DNA of 64,000 nt from Pseudomonas helvetica (GCF_039908645.1 NZ_CP150917.1:4475501-4539500), one strand, 5' to 3'; counted from the stretch's first letter, positions 8,972 to 18,762 are shown. A program made the numbers and translations. Notes: generated from the sequence alone by a model not told the origin.

Positions 8972-10000
8972 TCAGATCTTCGACGAAGGGCCTTCGAGTT
9001 CTCCGGCATGGCACTTTACTGCCAGTACGATTAACGGTGCGTAAGCCAAAATCACTCCCAAAGCGCCGTCCAGACCATAGTTTGTTACGCAAAGAGCAAT
9101 CGGCAAGAGCCAGAACAGATTGATCACACCAACAGCCAGGGTCACGGGCAAGTGTTTACCGAAACGGCGCGAGGCAAACTGATAGGCGTGGCTGCGATGG
9201 GCTTCATAGACCTTGTCCCCCCTGAGCAAGCGCCGTAACAGAGTGAACGTTGCATCGACAATAAACACCCCTAGCAAGATCAACCATGCCCAGAGCAATG
9301 ACGGTGCAGTCCAAGCCGCCTGAAGCGAAAGCCCTCCCAATACAATGCCCAGAAATCCGCTGCCTGCATCTCCCATGAAAATCCTCGCGGGAGGAAAATT
9401 CCAGTACAGAAACCCCGTCACTGAAGCGGCGAGCAACAATGGACCCCAAATCAGACCTTCCAGACCTGCCAACCAATAAAGCAGGCATGCTCCCAAGCAA
9501 ACACAAATCGCTTCTATGCTTGCGATACCATCGATTCCATCCATGAAGTTGTAGAGATTGAGTAACCACACCAGATAAAAAGCTGTCAGAACATGACCTG
9601 ACCACCCCATATCGAGGTAGGTGCCGAACAGCTGAATGGGAGGCAATCCACCCAACCAACTCAGCAGCCAAACCGCCGCTACAAAATGGCCCAACAAACG
9701 CCAGCGTGCGGCGATATGTCCGTGGTCATCCATAAAGCCAATCAAGGCTATCGAGGCCCCTGCCCCCGCATTCGCGATAAATGCAGATGAAGAAATCAGC
9801 CCAACGGCGTAGAGACACCCCAATGACGCTATAAAAGCCACGACAATTGCGACGCCGCCACCTCGTGGTGTCGCAACCATGTGGGAACTTCGTGCATTCG
9901 GAATGTCCATCAGACTTCGAGATATCGCGTACTGGCGTAACGCGGCAGTCAGAAAAAAAGAAACACCGGCAGCCACCGGAATGAACCACGCATAATTCAT
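8972..10000 (-). CDS. wbpL: WbpL-like undecaprenyl-phosphate sugar-1-phosphate transferase
   Basis: Integral membrane enzyme of the MraY/WecA family that transfers a HexNAc-1-phosphate (FucNAc, QuiNAc or GlcNAc) to undecaprenyl phosphate and so starts O-antigen assembly on the cytoplasmic face. The 342-residue protein has about ten hydrophobic helices. The family motifs are clear: DIPNARSSH and TPRGGGVAI near the N-terminus, NLYNFMDGIDGIA in the second cytoplasmic loop, FMGDAGSGFLG, and the late basic loop LRRLLRGDKVYEAHRSHAYQ. The start overlaps the end of the upstream epimerase by four bases. The exact sugar cannot be told from sequence alone. Confidence 0.92.
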   Translation of the reverse strand: MNYAWFIPVAAGVSFFLTAALRQYAISRSLMDIPNARSSHMVATPRGGGVAIVVAFIASLGCLYAVGLISSSAFIANAGAGASIALIGFMDDHGHIAARWRLLGHFVAAVWLLSWLGGLPPIQLFGTYLDMGWSGHVLTAFYLVWLLNLYNFMDGIDGIASIEAICVCLGACLLYWLAGLEGLIWGPLLLAASVTGFLYWNFPPARIFMGDAGSGFLGIVLGGLSLQAAWTAPSLLWAWLILLGVFIVDATFTLLRRLLRGDKVYEAHRSHAYQFASRRFGKHLPVTLAVGVINLFWLLPIALCVTNYGLDGALGVILAYAPLIVLAVKCHAGELEGPSSKI

Positions 10001-10965
10001 TGTTTGCGAGACTCCAGAAAATGCTGTGCCGTCAATTTCAGTCCATCATCCAGACTTCCGGGAGGACGCCAACCCAATAGCTCGCGATTTTTTTTGATAT
10101 CGACTTGCAATGAGCCGAAAAGCCGTTGCGCCATTGATCGGCGCCCCATCAGGCCTGCGAGAAACACCAGCAATCCAGCGGGAACGGGCGCCAGCCAGGT
10201 TTTTACACCCAGATAGGTGATAAGGCGTCGCATCAGCTGGGTCGTTGAAACATCTTCATCATCACTCACCAGAAAAACCTGATTGACCGCACGGGGATGA
10301 TCAATGCATGTTTTTATCAGATCAACTACGTTTTCCAGTGACACAAGACTTCGGTGATTACGTACTGCGCCAAATGGTAGCGGAACGCCCTTTGCTAACA
10401 AGCACATCATTTGCTGAAAATTGGCGCCTACGCCAGCACCATAAATAAGTACCGGGCGGACTATGACAAGCTCTATTACGCCCGTCTTGGCAAGCTCCAA
10501 CAACTTTTGCTCCGCCTCGTACTTTGAAATCGCATAAGGGTCCGAGGGCATCGGAATGTCATCGGCTGAAAATACAGTTCCAGGCGCAGTAGTTTCCCCA
10601 TTGACTTTGATCGTACTTATAAAAACAAATCTTTTAACGCCTGCCTGTATGGCCTGACGCGCCAAATTAAGCGTTCCTTGCACATTTATAGCGCGAAATT
10701 TTTCCAGCGATTGTGCTGGATCTTCATGCATGACATGTACTCGGGCCGCAGCATGCACAACGACATCCACCCCCGAGAGAGACGTAGCCCAGTCAGTGGT
10801 GTTATCAATATTTGATATATAGATCTTGCTTACCGTTTCCGGCAACTTACTATCCATATTTCTGACTGGCGCCACAACCGAGGTATCGGGCAAAGCACAG
10901 AAGCACCTTGCCAAGGCATTTCCCAGAAAGCCTGTCGCTCCGGTTACAAGTATTTTTCTCGACAT
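9997..10965 (-). CDS. NAD-dependent sugar epimerase/reductase (WbpV/WbpK-like)
   Basis: Short-chain dehydrogenase of 322 residues with an N-terminal NAD(P) loop (ILVTGATGFLGNALAR) and the catalytic pair in YAISKYEAEQKL. It belongs to the extended-SDR group that acts on 4-keto nucleotide sugars. Placed before wbpL and wbpM, it most likely reduces the WbpM product to UDP-QuiNAc or UDP-FucNAc, as WbpV/WbpK do in P. aeruginosa. The ATG at 10965 (MSRKILVTG) puts the glycine loop where it belongs; the upstream in-frame GTG at 11046 adds 27 residues without family character. Overlap with wbpL suggests translational coupling. Confidence 0.82.
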   Translation of the reverse strand: MSRKILVTGATGFLGNALARCFCALPDTSVVAPVRNMDSKLPETVSKIYISNIDNTTDWATSLSGVDVVVHAAARVHVMHEDPAQSLEKFRAINVQGTLNLARQAIQAGVKRFVFISTIKVNGETTAPGTVFSADDIPMPSDPYAISKYEAEQKLLELAKTGVIELVIVRPVLIYGAGVGANFQQMMCLLAKGVPLPFGAVRNHRSLVSLENVVDLIKTCIDHPRAVNQVFLVSDDEDVSTTQLMRRLITYLGVKTWLAPVPAGLLVFLAGLMGRRSMAQRLFGSLQVDIKKNRELLGWRPPGSLDDGLKLTAQHFLESRKQ

Positions 10966-11203
10966 TTCAAACCGATTCAAAAGACTGATAGCAATGGAAT
11001 AATCTATCACGAAAAAATGGCAGGATAAAATTTCCTGGCTATTCACAAGTTAATCTTACAAGCCTGCCAAATCTATCTGCTTGTAAGCTAGAACGCGATG
11101 CAAGAGCCCCCACACACACGCAGGAAAACGTTGCCCACACTCAACAAATCTGGCAGCTGAAGCCTGGTGTGTGCTACCGATTTCCATCAGGAGCCAGCAA
11201 CCA

Positions 11204-11450
11204 TGTTACGTCGATACGCCTTGTCGCCAAAATCGAAGAAATCTACCTCTAGCCCTAGCCAGTGGACTTCCGAAAACCCATCGACAGCCTTGCAGCCCTG
11301 GTGGAGTTGGACATCAAGGTCGCCGTGTGGGACCTGCGCTTTTCGTTTTTCTGAATTGCCACCGTAACCGCGTGAAAATCCTCTACTGCAAGCGCAACGG
11401 GTTTTGCCTTTGACTCAAGCGACTGGAGTCCGAACGCGTCAAAGCCGCTC
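11204..11450 (+). pseudogene. IS66 tnpB remnant
   Basis: Reading across frames gives the IS66 accessory protein TnpB in pieces: DFRKPIDSLAALVELDIKVAV, then a shift, then LFVFLNCHRNRVKILYCKRNGFCL followed by a TGA. The order and spacing match the intact family protein, but stop codons and at least two frameshifts break it. It belongs to the decayed IS66 that continues to about 12441. Confidence 0.75.
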
Positions 11451-11497
11451 CTGCCCCCTACTGACGAACCGATTGTTTCGAACGAGCATGAATTGGA

Positions 11498-12441
11498 TGC
11501 CCGACAACCTCCCCGATGATCCGGCCCCGCTCAAGTAAATGCTTGTGCAGATGCTCAGCGAGCGTCAGTTGGACAAGGGCTAGATTGTTGACCCGAAAGA
11601 ACAGATCAAGCTTTGCGTGAACGTTTCTTCAGGCGCAATTCAGAACAAACTGTTGATCCGCAGACACCGCACCTCGCGCTCTTTAACGAACCCGAAAACC
11701 TCGCGGTTCCGGTCACCGATGAGTTTGACGAAGAAGGCGTTGCCCCCGAACCAACGCAACCGCAAAACGCCGCCAACTGATCTACCGAGTACTGAAGTCA
11801 TCCACAAACTGCCCGAGTCCGAACTGAGGCGCACGTGCGGCTGTCGTAAACACGTCATTGGCGAAGAAACCAGCGAGCAGCTGGAAATCGTGCGGATGCA
11901 AATCCACGTGATCAAACACATCCGCAAGGTCTATGCCTGCCATGACTGCGATACGCCGCAGGTCACTGCTGACAAACCAGCACGACAGATCATCCGGTTG
12001 TTGACTACACTTTCAGTCGCGCACAGGAGGTGCCGATGCGGTTGCTAGCCGATTATCGCGACTACCTGATGACTGACAATTACTCTGGCTATAACGGCTT
12101 GGGCGCCTAGCCGGGTGTCGAGCGCCTGGGTTGCCGGGCGCATGTGCAACGCAAGTATGTCAATGCGCAAAAGGTGCAGCCTAAAGGTAAGGCGGAGCGT
12201 GTCGATATAGCACTGACCACGATTAACAAACTGTATGGCATCTAACGTGAACTCAAAGACCTCACTGATGATCAGCGCTTTGCCGGTCGACAGGAAAAGA
12301 GCTTGCCGGTGCTCGCCCAACTGAAAAGTTGGCAGGAGAGAACTCATCCCCGAGTCACATCTCAAAGCGCCTTGGGAAAAGCCGTCGGTCATTTGACCAG
12401 CAACTGGCTGCTCAGTGACACGTCCAAGGCCGCCACTGCCG
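11498..12441 (+). pseudogene. IS66 transposase (tnpC) remnant with internal deletion
   Basis: The start MPDNLPDDPAPLK runs into TAA, then MLVQMLSERQLDKG follows, the usual N-terminus of IS66 TnpC. The zinc-finger region HKLPESELRRTCGCRKHVIGEETSEQLEIV and VRMQIHVIKHIRKVYACHDC are readable near 11800-11950. Around 12000 the sequence jumps to the catalytic-domain block DYTFSRAQEVPMRLLADYRDYLMTDNYSGYN, so several hundred bases are deleted. Further stops occur at 12108 and 12243, and the reading ends near [18 protein letters not shown]. The terminal inverted repeats seen in the other IS66 copies were not found here. This is an old, dead copy between the epimerase and the plus-strand glycan unit. 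Confidence 0.85.
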
Positions 12442-12510
12442 GCACACCGCTCAAGCCCCCCCAAAAAATGCGTGCCGGCCCAGAGGAAACGTTTGTCAAT
12501 CAATAAACAA

Positions 12511-13019
12511 GGCTTGAAAAAACCTCAAAAACTCGCGAAATAGGCCGCGGGCTCTCTGAGATTCTTCCGATGAGTCGCCCGCTCGGTTACACTGCGTCAA
12601 TTTTTGTCTCCGTGATCCGCGAAATGCTGGTGAAAAAGACAGCTCAACTGTGAACGCTATTCGCCCCTATTGAGTCAGTAGATGGTAAATAAAACGCTTG
12701 CTGATTACGGGTGAACTGAACCTGCAATGCGGGAAAATCCCCCGCCAAACGCTCTCAAGAAAAAAAATAAGGAGGGATGAAGTAGCCGGAGACTGATACG
12801 TAGCCTTATTTTCCGACCTGGAGGGAGGAGAAAGCGCGAACTCATGATCTATTTTAAAAAATTTTTAGAATGCTTGACTGTTGTTGGCAAGAAGCAGAGT
12901 TGACATTGGTCGCTTGGGATGCAACTTGACTTTCTAATAACTGCGTTCGAATGCAAGAGAATAAATACAAGCAAGAGCAAAAAGACCTTCGTACAGGTGC
13001 AGGCCAGCAAGGAACAAAT
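12511..13019. other. AT-rich leader region with no gene recognised
   Basis: About 500 bases between the dead IS66 and the first plus-strand glycan gene. It holds runs such as AAGAAAAAAAATAAGGAGGG and several TTGAC-like hexamers (for example near 12874, 12900 and 12929), so promoters for the plus-strand unit are probably here. No clear -35/-10 pair, terminator or open reading frame could be settled by eye. Confidence 0.5.
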
Positions 13020-14513
13020 ATGAGCACGCCGTCAAAGACATCAAAACTTAGCCACAGAGTTATACTTGCTCTAATTATTGCTGTCGCCTCGTTATTCTTT
13101 ATACCTAGTAACGGGAAAATGTTTTTCTCTGGCGATGACGACGATTATTTCGCCGTTGCAAGTTCAATAGCTTATGGACAGTTCCCATCTTTCTCCAACG
13201 AGTTCCACTCTGGTGAGAAAATGCCCTTCGCAAGTGTTGGCGCAGGGGTCATGGCCTCGCCATTTGTTATGATTTCCTCTATGTTTGACCGCCACAACAA
13301 CTTACCAATAGTCAACAAAAGAACACTATCCAATCGGGAAGACAGCGCTTCAGCCTATGGGTTCTATATAGCAACCCAGTTTTATTTTATATTAGCCACG
13401 CTTTTTTTATACAACTTGATTTGTCTATGGGTTGACAGCAGATCAGCCATTTATACCACGGCACTCACTTTACTGGCAGGAGGTGGTATATTTGTTTACG
13501 CATTCAACAGACCTATTATGTCTCACGTGTATGAACTATTCGCGATAACTGCAGCCCTCCTGTTGCTGTCTAAGACTTACTTTGGTAGGCGTGGAAGTGG
13601 CACCTGGGCCTTACTCGGCCTTGCAATATCCTTTATCTTCCTAACGCGCTATAACAATGCACCGATAGTAATTGGCATATTTTCGACTCTATTGTACTGG
13701 GCTTACACAAAAAAAATATCCACTACTGACTTAGTTATCACAATGATATCAAGTGCTCTGCCGGTCCTTGTTTTTAGAATATTACCAATTTTCAGCAACG
13801 GATTCTCAATTGAAGACTCGTCATATCTAAACGCGGGCGAACGGTTACTGGCCCTACACAACATCGAGTTCTACTACAGCCGCCTGATTACAATTATCTT
13901 GGGGACTGATATGGGGCTAACCTATACCGCACCCGCCATAATCCTTTCTTTTGTCGGTTACGTTTTTCATGCCAAAAAGATGCCTATCTGGTACTCCGCG
14001 CTGGCAATACTTTTTTCACTCAACTTGTTCATGTCTATGCAATGGTGCAGCGCAGGTTCTTACTACGGTTATAGACACTTCATATTCACTGCCACCCCTC
14101 TGCTGGCGGTCTTTCTTGCGCTACTTATCCAGCCTGCGATAAATTCAATAAGCCATTTCTCAGCCTCTCTGCTACTGGCTCTATTCAGCTGGACTTCGAT
14201 ATGTTCAGCACTGGTGTTTGGTGTATATCAATTAGGTTACTCCCTTGATTTAGGCACAACGAGTTGCGGATTTCCAGCTTATCAAAACTTCGATTACCAG
14301 ATAACTTTGATTAAGCTGCTTTCAACTGATCCTTTCAAGCCTTTTCTCATAGCATGGGAGCGATCTTTTGGCGGCACCTTGGCGGCCGGCAATCTTGCCG
14401 ACCAAACTGGACATCTCATGCTGTATGCATTTCCGTTTCTGATGACAGGTACAATTTTTATTCACGGGATTACCTGCCAGCACTCCCATATATATAAAAA
14501 ATACGAGAACTAA
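13020..14513 (+). CDS. Multi-pass membrane protein, putative GT-C glycosyltransferase
   Basis: A 497-residue protein with about eleven to twelve hydrophobic helices. Just after the first helix it has the acidic loop [20 protein letters not shown], which resembles the periplasmic loop of GT-C enzymes that use polyprenyl-phosphate-linked sugars. I do not recognise the exact family. The ATG at 13020 has AAGGAAC seven bases upstream and was preferred over the in-frame start at 12951. It is the first gene of an AT-rich plus-strand unit that also has GtrB-like and GtrA-like genes, so the serotype-specific transferase of a Gtr system is the best guess. An O-antigen polymerase is a less likely alternative. 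Confidence 0.6.
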   Translation: MSTPSKTSKLSHRVILALIIAVASLFFIPSNGKMFFSGDDDDYFAVASSIAYGQFPSFSNEFHSGEKMPFASVGAGVMASPFVMISSMFDRHNNLPIVNKRTLSNREDSASAYGFYIATQFYFILATLFLYNLICLWVDSRSAIYTTALTLLAGGGIFVYAFNRPIMSHVYELFAITAALLLLSKTYFGRRGSGTWALLGLAISFIFLTRYNNAPIVIGIFSTLLYWAYTKKISTTDLVITMISSALPVLVFRILPIFSNGFSIEDSSYLNAGERLLALHNIEFYYSRLITIILGTDMGLTYTAPAIILSFVGYVFHAKKMPIWYSALAILFSLNLFMSMQWCSAGSYYGYRHFIFTATPLLAVFLALLIQPAINSISHFSASLLLALFSWTSICSALVFGVYQLGYSLDLGTTSCGFPAYQNFDYQITLIKLLSTDPFKPFLIAWERSFGGTLAAGNLADQTGHLMLYAFPFLMTGTIFIHGITCQHSHIYKKYEN

Positions 14514-14514
14514 C

Positions 14515-15828
14515 ATGCATCAAGAACTATTGCGCCGCCTGAATAACAAGCAGGCCGTCATTGGAATATTTGGGCTTGGATATGTTGGCCTGCCCCTGCT
14601 ACTTCGGTACGCCGAGGTTGGTTACCATGTGGTGGGGTTCGACATTGATCAGCGCAAAATTTCTGCCTTGTTGAGCGGGGAGAGTTACATTGAGCATATC
14701 CCTAGCACCTCTATCAAGAGTGCGCTTGGGAAGGGTGTGGAAGTTACGACAGATTTCTCCCGTGCAGCCGAACTCGACGCCTTGATTCTCTGTGTGCCAA
14801 CCCCTCTGAATAAGTACCGAGAACCCGATCTCAGCTACATTATTGATACAACCGATGCGCTGGTTCCGTACCTTCGAGAAGGTCAGGTTATTTCTTTAGA
14901 AAGTACAACATACCCAGGCACAACAGAGGAGGAACTGCTTCCTCGCGTTGAGTCTCAAGGACTAAAAGTTGGTCGTAATGTTTTCCTCGTTTACTCGCCT
15001 GAACGAGAAGACCCGGGAAACGCGAACTTTACAACAAGGACAATCCCAAAAGTTTGTGGCGGCCAGACTGCAGCCTGCCTTGAAGCCGGGATCGCGCTTT
15101 ATGGGCAAGTCATTGATAGAATCGTACCGATAAGCTCTACCCGCGCTGCGGAGTTGACAAAGCTGCTGGAGAACATTCACCGGGCGGTGAATATCGGCCT
15201 TGTGAACGAAATGAAGGTTGTCGCGGATAAAATGAATATCGATTTCCACGAAGTCATTCGTGCAGCTGCAACGAAACCATTTGGTTTCGTTCCTTATTAT
15301 CCAGGCCCCGGGCTCGGCGGCCACTGCATACCGATCGACCCCTTCTACCTCACTTGGAAGGCACGAGAGTATGGCGTCCACACTCGCTTTATTGAGTTAG
15401 CTGGAGAAGTAAACTCTTCAATGCCGGACTATGTGATTTCAAAAACATCCTCCGCATTGAACTCTGCGAAAAAATCCATTAATGGAAGCCGTATTCTCGT
15501 TTTGGGTATTGCTTACAAAAAGAATGTAGATGATATGCGAGAGTCACCCTCTCTTGCGATAATGGAAAAATTGAGCGCCCTCGGTGCAATAATTGCATAC
15601 AGCGACCCTCATATCCCAATGCTGAAGCACTCAGGTGACAAACATGGTTACCAAGAAGACCTTCACAGTACTGACCTAACTGCACAAACGCTCAGTGAGT
15701 TTGACCTCGTATTGCTAGCAACAAATCATGATAAATTCAATTACGAAGCTATCCTTCAGCATGCTCAATTAATCGTTGATACACGCGGCGTTTACCTTGA
15801 GCCTTCATCCAAGGTTTTCAAGGCCTAA
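14515..15828 (+). CDS. Nucleotide-sugar 6-dehydrogenase (WbpA/WecC/Ugd group)
   Basis: Oxidises C6 of a UDP-sugar (UDP-GlcNAc, UDP-ManNAc or UDP-hexose) to the uronic acid using NAD+. At 437 residues it has the normal three-domain plan: the NAD loop [11 protein letters not shown] near residue 20, [17 protein letters not shown] and [11 protein letters not shown] in the first domain, a central helix with [16 protein letters not shown], and the catalytic cysteine in [14 protein letters not shown] near residue 265. The C-terminal UDP domain has [16 protein letters not shown]. Resemblance is closest to UDP-N-acetylhexosamine dehydrogenases such as WbpA; the substrate is inferred. It starts one base after the stop of the previous gene. 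Confidence 0.92.
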   Translation: MHQELLRRLNNKQAVIGIFGLGYVGLPLLLRYAEVGYHVVGFDIDQRKISALLSGESYIEHIPSTSIKSALGKGVEVTTDFSRAAELDALILCVPTPLNKYREPDLSYIIDTTDALVPYLREGQVISLESTTYPGTTEEELLPRVESQGLKVGRNVFLVYSPEREDPGNANFTTRTIPKVCGGQTAACLEAGIALYGQVIDRIVPISSTRAAELTKLLENIHRAVNIGLVNEMKVVADKMNIDFHEVIRAAATKPFGFVPYYPGPGLGGHCIPIDPFYLTWKAREYGVHTRFIELAGEVNSSMPDYVISKTSSALNSAKKSINGSRILVLGIAYKKNVDDMRESPSLAIMEKLSALGAIIAYSDPHIPMLKHSGDKHGYQEDLHSTDLTAQTLSEFDLVLLATNHDKFNYEAILQHAQLIVDTRGVYLEPSSKVFKA

Positions 15829-15843
15829 ATAGGCAAATTAATT

Positions 15844-16494
15844 ATGAAGAACAAAAATCCCCAAAGTGGCGTGGGAGAGCTTTTCAGCGGTGTTGCGCAT
15901 GCTGATAAGTATCAGTCCGGAAATTGGATTGCCAACAAGCTGGTCAATAATTTCATGAATTCAATTCTGGCAACGGTAAAATCTGCCGGATCAACTGACG
16001 TTCACGAAATTGGCTGCGGCGAGGGCCACATATTAGGAATGCTTGCAGCTAATAATTTCAATGCTAGGGGCTGTGATATTTCTGTAGAGTCATTGGCGGT
16101 GGCCAGTACTGAAGCTAAGAAACGGGGGCTCTCCCTCCCTGTCGAGGTGAAGAGTATTTACGACCTTAATCCCGACCAAGATTCCGCTAATACGGTACTT
16201 TGCTGTGAAGTACTGGAGCATTTGACCGACCCTGAAGCGGCGCTGCGAAAGCTTGTATCTATTACCCAAAAAGACTTGATCGTAAGTGTTCCTAATGAGC
16301 CGATCTGGCATATTTTGAATATGGCACGCGGCAAATACCTGACAGCCCTAGGCAATACACCTGGACACTTTCAGCACTGGTCAAGTAAGCAGTTCATCAA
16401 ATTTATTTCTGCTCATGCTGATATTGTCTCTGTTAAAACCCCACTGCCTTGGACTCTCATCCACTGTCGCCCTCGCGGAAAGGTTATCAAATGA
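15844..16494 (+). CDS. SAM-dependent methyltransferase (class I)
   Basis: A 216-residue cytoplasmic enzyme with the class I fold. The SAM loop is EIGCGEGHILG (near residue 57), the acidic ribose-binding position lies in GCDISVESL, and the post-motif CEVLEHLTDPEAALRKL is typical of Methyltransf_11/23 enzymes. Its gene is 15 bases behind the sugar dehydrogenase and overlaps the next glycosyltransferase by four bases (ATGA). It probably methylates a sugar intermediate of this locus, but substrate and position are unknown. Confidence 0.85.
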   Translation: MKNKNPQSGVGELFSGVAHADKYQSGNWIANKLVNNFMNSILATVKSAGSTDVHEIGCGEGHILGMLAANNFNARGCDISVESLAVASTEAKKRGLSLPVEVKSIYDLNPDQDSANTVLCCEVLEHLTDPEAALRKLVSITQKDLIVSVPNEPIWHILNMARGKYLTALGNTPGHFQHWSSKQFIKFISAHADIVSVKTPLPWTLIHCRPRGKVIK

Positions 16495-17528
16495 TGTCCT
16501 CACAACAGAACAAAAAGCTTCGGCTTTTGGTAGCCATTCCCTGCCTCAACGAGGCAGTAACTATTGCGCAAGTGGTGCGGGATGTTCCACGCTCGATCAT
16601 TGGCGTGCATAGCGTAGATGTACTCGTTATCGATGATGGTTCTGACGACAGCACCTCAACTGAAGCAAAATCCGCGGGCGCTATTGTTCTTCGCCACTCT
16701 AGAAATCGCGGTGTGGGCTCAGCCTTCCAGTCAGCGGTAAATTACGCTGTGGAACTGGAGTATGACCTCATGGTCAATATTGATGGTGACCGCCAGTTTA
16801 ACCCCAACGACATTCCAAAACTGGTTGCTCCAATTTTATCCGGCGAAGCGGATATGGTCACTGCATCTCGCTTTATTGATGCATCCATGACTCCTAAAAT
16901 GCCGAAGGTAAAGCTATACGGTAACCACATGATGTCCTATCTCATCAGTAGGTTAGTACGCAGAAAATACGCGGACGTATCGTGTGGTTTTCGTTGTTAC
17001 AGCCGGGAAAGCTTACTAAAGATAAACTTGCACGGCGCGTTCACCTACACGCAAGAGACGTTCCTTGATTTCGCTGCCAAGAGCCTTGAAATCAAAGAGG
17101 TACCCATTGAGGTACAGTACTTTGATGATCGGAAATCGCGAGTAGCCGGAAGCATATCAAAGTATGCAATAAATACCTCAAAGATAATATTTAGAGGCTA
17201 TAGAGACTACTTTCCGCTGCGATTCTTCTGGGGAGTTTCTGCATTTTTTGCTGTGCCAGCCACGTTATTCACTATAGCATTTATCTTGCATTATATACTG
17301 ACGGGAGCTTTTTCAGGTTTTCTTTTTGCGGGATTCAGTGCAGCGTTCTTATTTTTCATGGCGACAGTGTTCTTTGTACTCGGGGTAGTAACGGATATGC
17401 TAGATCGCATTCGTACTAACCAAGAACGTATTTTGTATTTGCTGAAAAAAACACCAACTAATTTTCAAGGTATAGAAGATGTGCGGAATATTCGGTCTCG
17501 TGATCGCACCAACATCACCATTATCTAA
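16491..17528 (+). CDS. GtrB/DPM-like GT2 glycosyltransferase with two C-terminal membrane helices
   Basis: Family 2 glycosyltransferase, 345 residues, with VAIPCLNEAVTIAQVV, VLVIDDGSDDST and VNIDGDRQFNPNDI (the DxD site) in the first 120 residues. Two strong hydrophobic segments lie at about 230-310, as in dolichyl-phosphate mannose synthase and GtrB. Such enzymes load a single sugar onto undecaprenyl phosphate for flipping. ATG at 16491 overlaps the methyltransferase stop (ATGA) and has GGAAAGG upstream. The C-terminus overlaps the next start by 50 bases, an unusual length. With the GtrA-like gene downstream it makes a Gtr-type pair. Confidence 0.85.
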   Translation: MMSSQQNKKLRLLVAIPCLNEAVTIAQVVRDVPRSIIGVHSVDVLVIDDGSDDSTSTEAKSAGAIVLRHSRNRGVGSAFQSAVNYAVELEYDLMVNIDGDRQFNPNDIPKLVAPILSGEADMVTASRFIDASMTPKMPKVKLYGNHMMSYLISRLVRRKYADVSCGFRCYSRESLLKINLHGAFTYTQETFLDFAAKSLEIKEVPIEVQYFDDRKSRVAGSISKYAINTSKIIFRGYRDYFPLRFFWGVSAFFAVPATLFTIAFILHYILTGAFSGFLFAGFSAAFLFFMATVFFVLGVVTDMLDRIRTNQERILYLLKKTPTNFQGIEDVRNIRSRDRTNITII

Positions 17529-17897
17529 CGGTGCGATCGAAACCCTAATAAAGGCTTTATTTAAGCTATCTGAGCGTCGTGGCAGCGAAGCCGCAGGGAT
17601 AGCGATTGGAGGGAAATCGGCGATTAACGTATATCGTCGCGCTCAACCTGCGAGCAAGGAGACGGAACAGCTGCTTTCTACAACTACATCTACCATACCG
17701 TCGCAGGATTTTCTGAGCACGATACCTTCAGGAGCAATCAAGTTCGCGCAGGGATTATAAGTAGAGAGCAGGCAATTGCGTTAATTGAGGTGGAAAACAG
17801 ACCTCGCTACACGGCTATGCAAGAATACTCGAGAATTGTTGGCTTTAGCCTCGACGAGGCTCTGGTTTTGATAAACAACATCCCAAAGATCTACTAA
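17479..17897 (+). pseudogene. Broken amidotransferase (asparagine-synthase-like), centre deleted
   Basis: The frame opens with MCGIFGLVIAP; Cys2 is the glutaminase nucleophile of class II glutamine amidotransferases. It continues through LSERRGSEAAGIAIGG and YRRAQPASKETEQ. Near 17670 the reading must change frame, after which an unrelated stretch of a typical C-terminal end follows: YIYHTVAGFSEHDTFRSN, then ISREQAIALIEVENRP and EALVLINNIPKIY, stopping at 17897. N- and C-terminal ends are therefore joined with the synthetase domain missing. The whole gene would be several times longer. The product should be inactive as an aminating enzyme, though a glutaminase stub of 93 residues (17479-17760) could still be made. 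Confidence 0.75.
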
Positions 17898-17900
17898 ATT

Positions 17901-18386
17901 ATGAAAAACAAAAGTTATGCCACATGGAATAACCTATCCATGAAATTTTTCAAGCATGCATTTAAATATGTGCTGATCCATATCGCTCGAAGCTGGCTTG
18001 CTCCACCGCAACTGAGAACAATTTGTTTGAGCCTCGTGGGTCACAAATTCGCGCATAGAAACTCTGTCTTCATTGGCGCTGACGTATTATTCGACAACCC
18101 CTCTGGAGCCAGAACGCACGTCGGGAAAAATGTAACAATTACTTCTGGTGTCAAGATCATGAATCACTTTCTTGAACCCGGGGGAAAAAATCAGAACTAC
18201 ACGATTGGTGATGTTTTCCTGGAGGATGGGGTTTTTCTCGGAATGAATGTTCTCATTGTCCGCCCTGTAAGGATAGGTAGAGGTTCTGTCGTGGCCGCAG
18301 GCGCAGTCGTCGTAAACGATGTCCCAGACAACGTGGTGGTTGGTGGCATACCGGCTAAAGTGATCCGGGTGATCCATGAGTCTTAA
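17901..18386 (+). CDS. Hexapeptide-repeat acyltransferase (LbH fold)
   Basis: A 161-residue acetyltransferase of the left-handed beta-helix type. Imperfect hexapeptide repeats run from about residue 55 to 150: NSVFIGADVLF, THVGKNVTITSGVKI, YTIGDVFLEDGVFLGMNVLIV, IGRGSVVAAGAVVVNDVPDNVVVGGIPAKVI. The last block is the usual end of WcaF/maltose-acetyltransferase-like enzymes. It likely O- or N-acetylates a sugar made by this cluster. It starts three bases after the stop of the broken amidotransferase and overlaps gtrA by 11 bases. Confidence 0.85.
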   Translation: MKNKSYATWNNLSMKFFKHAFKYVLIHIARSWLAPPQLRTICLSLVGHKFAHRNSVFIGADVLFDNPSGARTHVGKNVTITSGVKIMNHFLEPGGKNQNYTIGDVFLEDGVFLGMNVLIVRPVRIGRGSVVAAGAVVVNDVPDNVVVGGIPAKVIRVIHES

Positions 18387-18762
18387 TTTTTTTTCACCTA
18401 CCTTATTGCAATTCTATAAATACATTTCGATTAGCGTCTTGGGTTATGTATCAATCCTATCATTGATGTTTTTACTCATTGATGTTATGCACACAAACAA
18501 GTCGCTGGCTTTTTTTATTGCTTATGCTCTGGCCTATACTGCAGGGTATTTACTTAATTTAAAATACCTCTTCTATAAAAAACACAACACAAAAATTCTG
18601 CTGAAATTTGCACTACAAATTTTTTTATCATTGGTTATTGGTAGTATTGTCTTCAGAGCGCTTTTGTTGCTAGGCATTAATTATTTGGTATCGACTTTAT
18701 TAACGGCCGGTGTGCTTTTACCTATCCGTTTCATAAGTCAAAAATTTTTAGTATTCCGTTAG
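18376..18762 (+). CDS. GtrA-family membrane protein (putative sugar-lipid flippase)
   Basis: A 128-residue protein with four hydrophobic helices. It fits the GtrA/DPMS family in length and in the features LQFYKYISISVLGYVSIL at the start, AYALAYTAGYLLNLKYLFYKK in the middle and LPIRFISQKFLVFR at the end. GtrA proteins are thought to flip undecaprenyl-phosphate-linked single sugars across the inner membrane. It overlaps the acetyltransferase gene, so it belongs to the same plus-strand transcript as the GtrB-like gene at 16491, although three coding units lie between them. Confidence 0.85.
   Translation: MSLNFFSPTLLQFYKYISISVLGYVSILSLMFLLIDVMHTNKSLAFFIAYALAYTAGYLLNLKYLFYKKHNTKILLKFALQIFLSLVIGSIVFRALLLLGINYLVSTLLTAGVLLPIRFISQKFLVFR

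Noticed and set aside
11167..12506. Several short open frames that could be called hypothetical genes
   Set aside because: They are pieces of a decayed IS66 in shifting frames, best described as pseudogenes.
12870..12950. TTGACA/TTGACT hexamers before the plus-strand glycan unit as a defined promoter
   Set aside because: No matching -10 at 16-18 bases could be chosen with confidence; reported only as part of the leader region.
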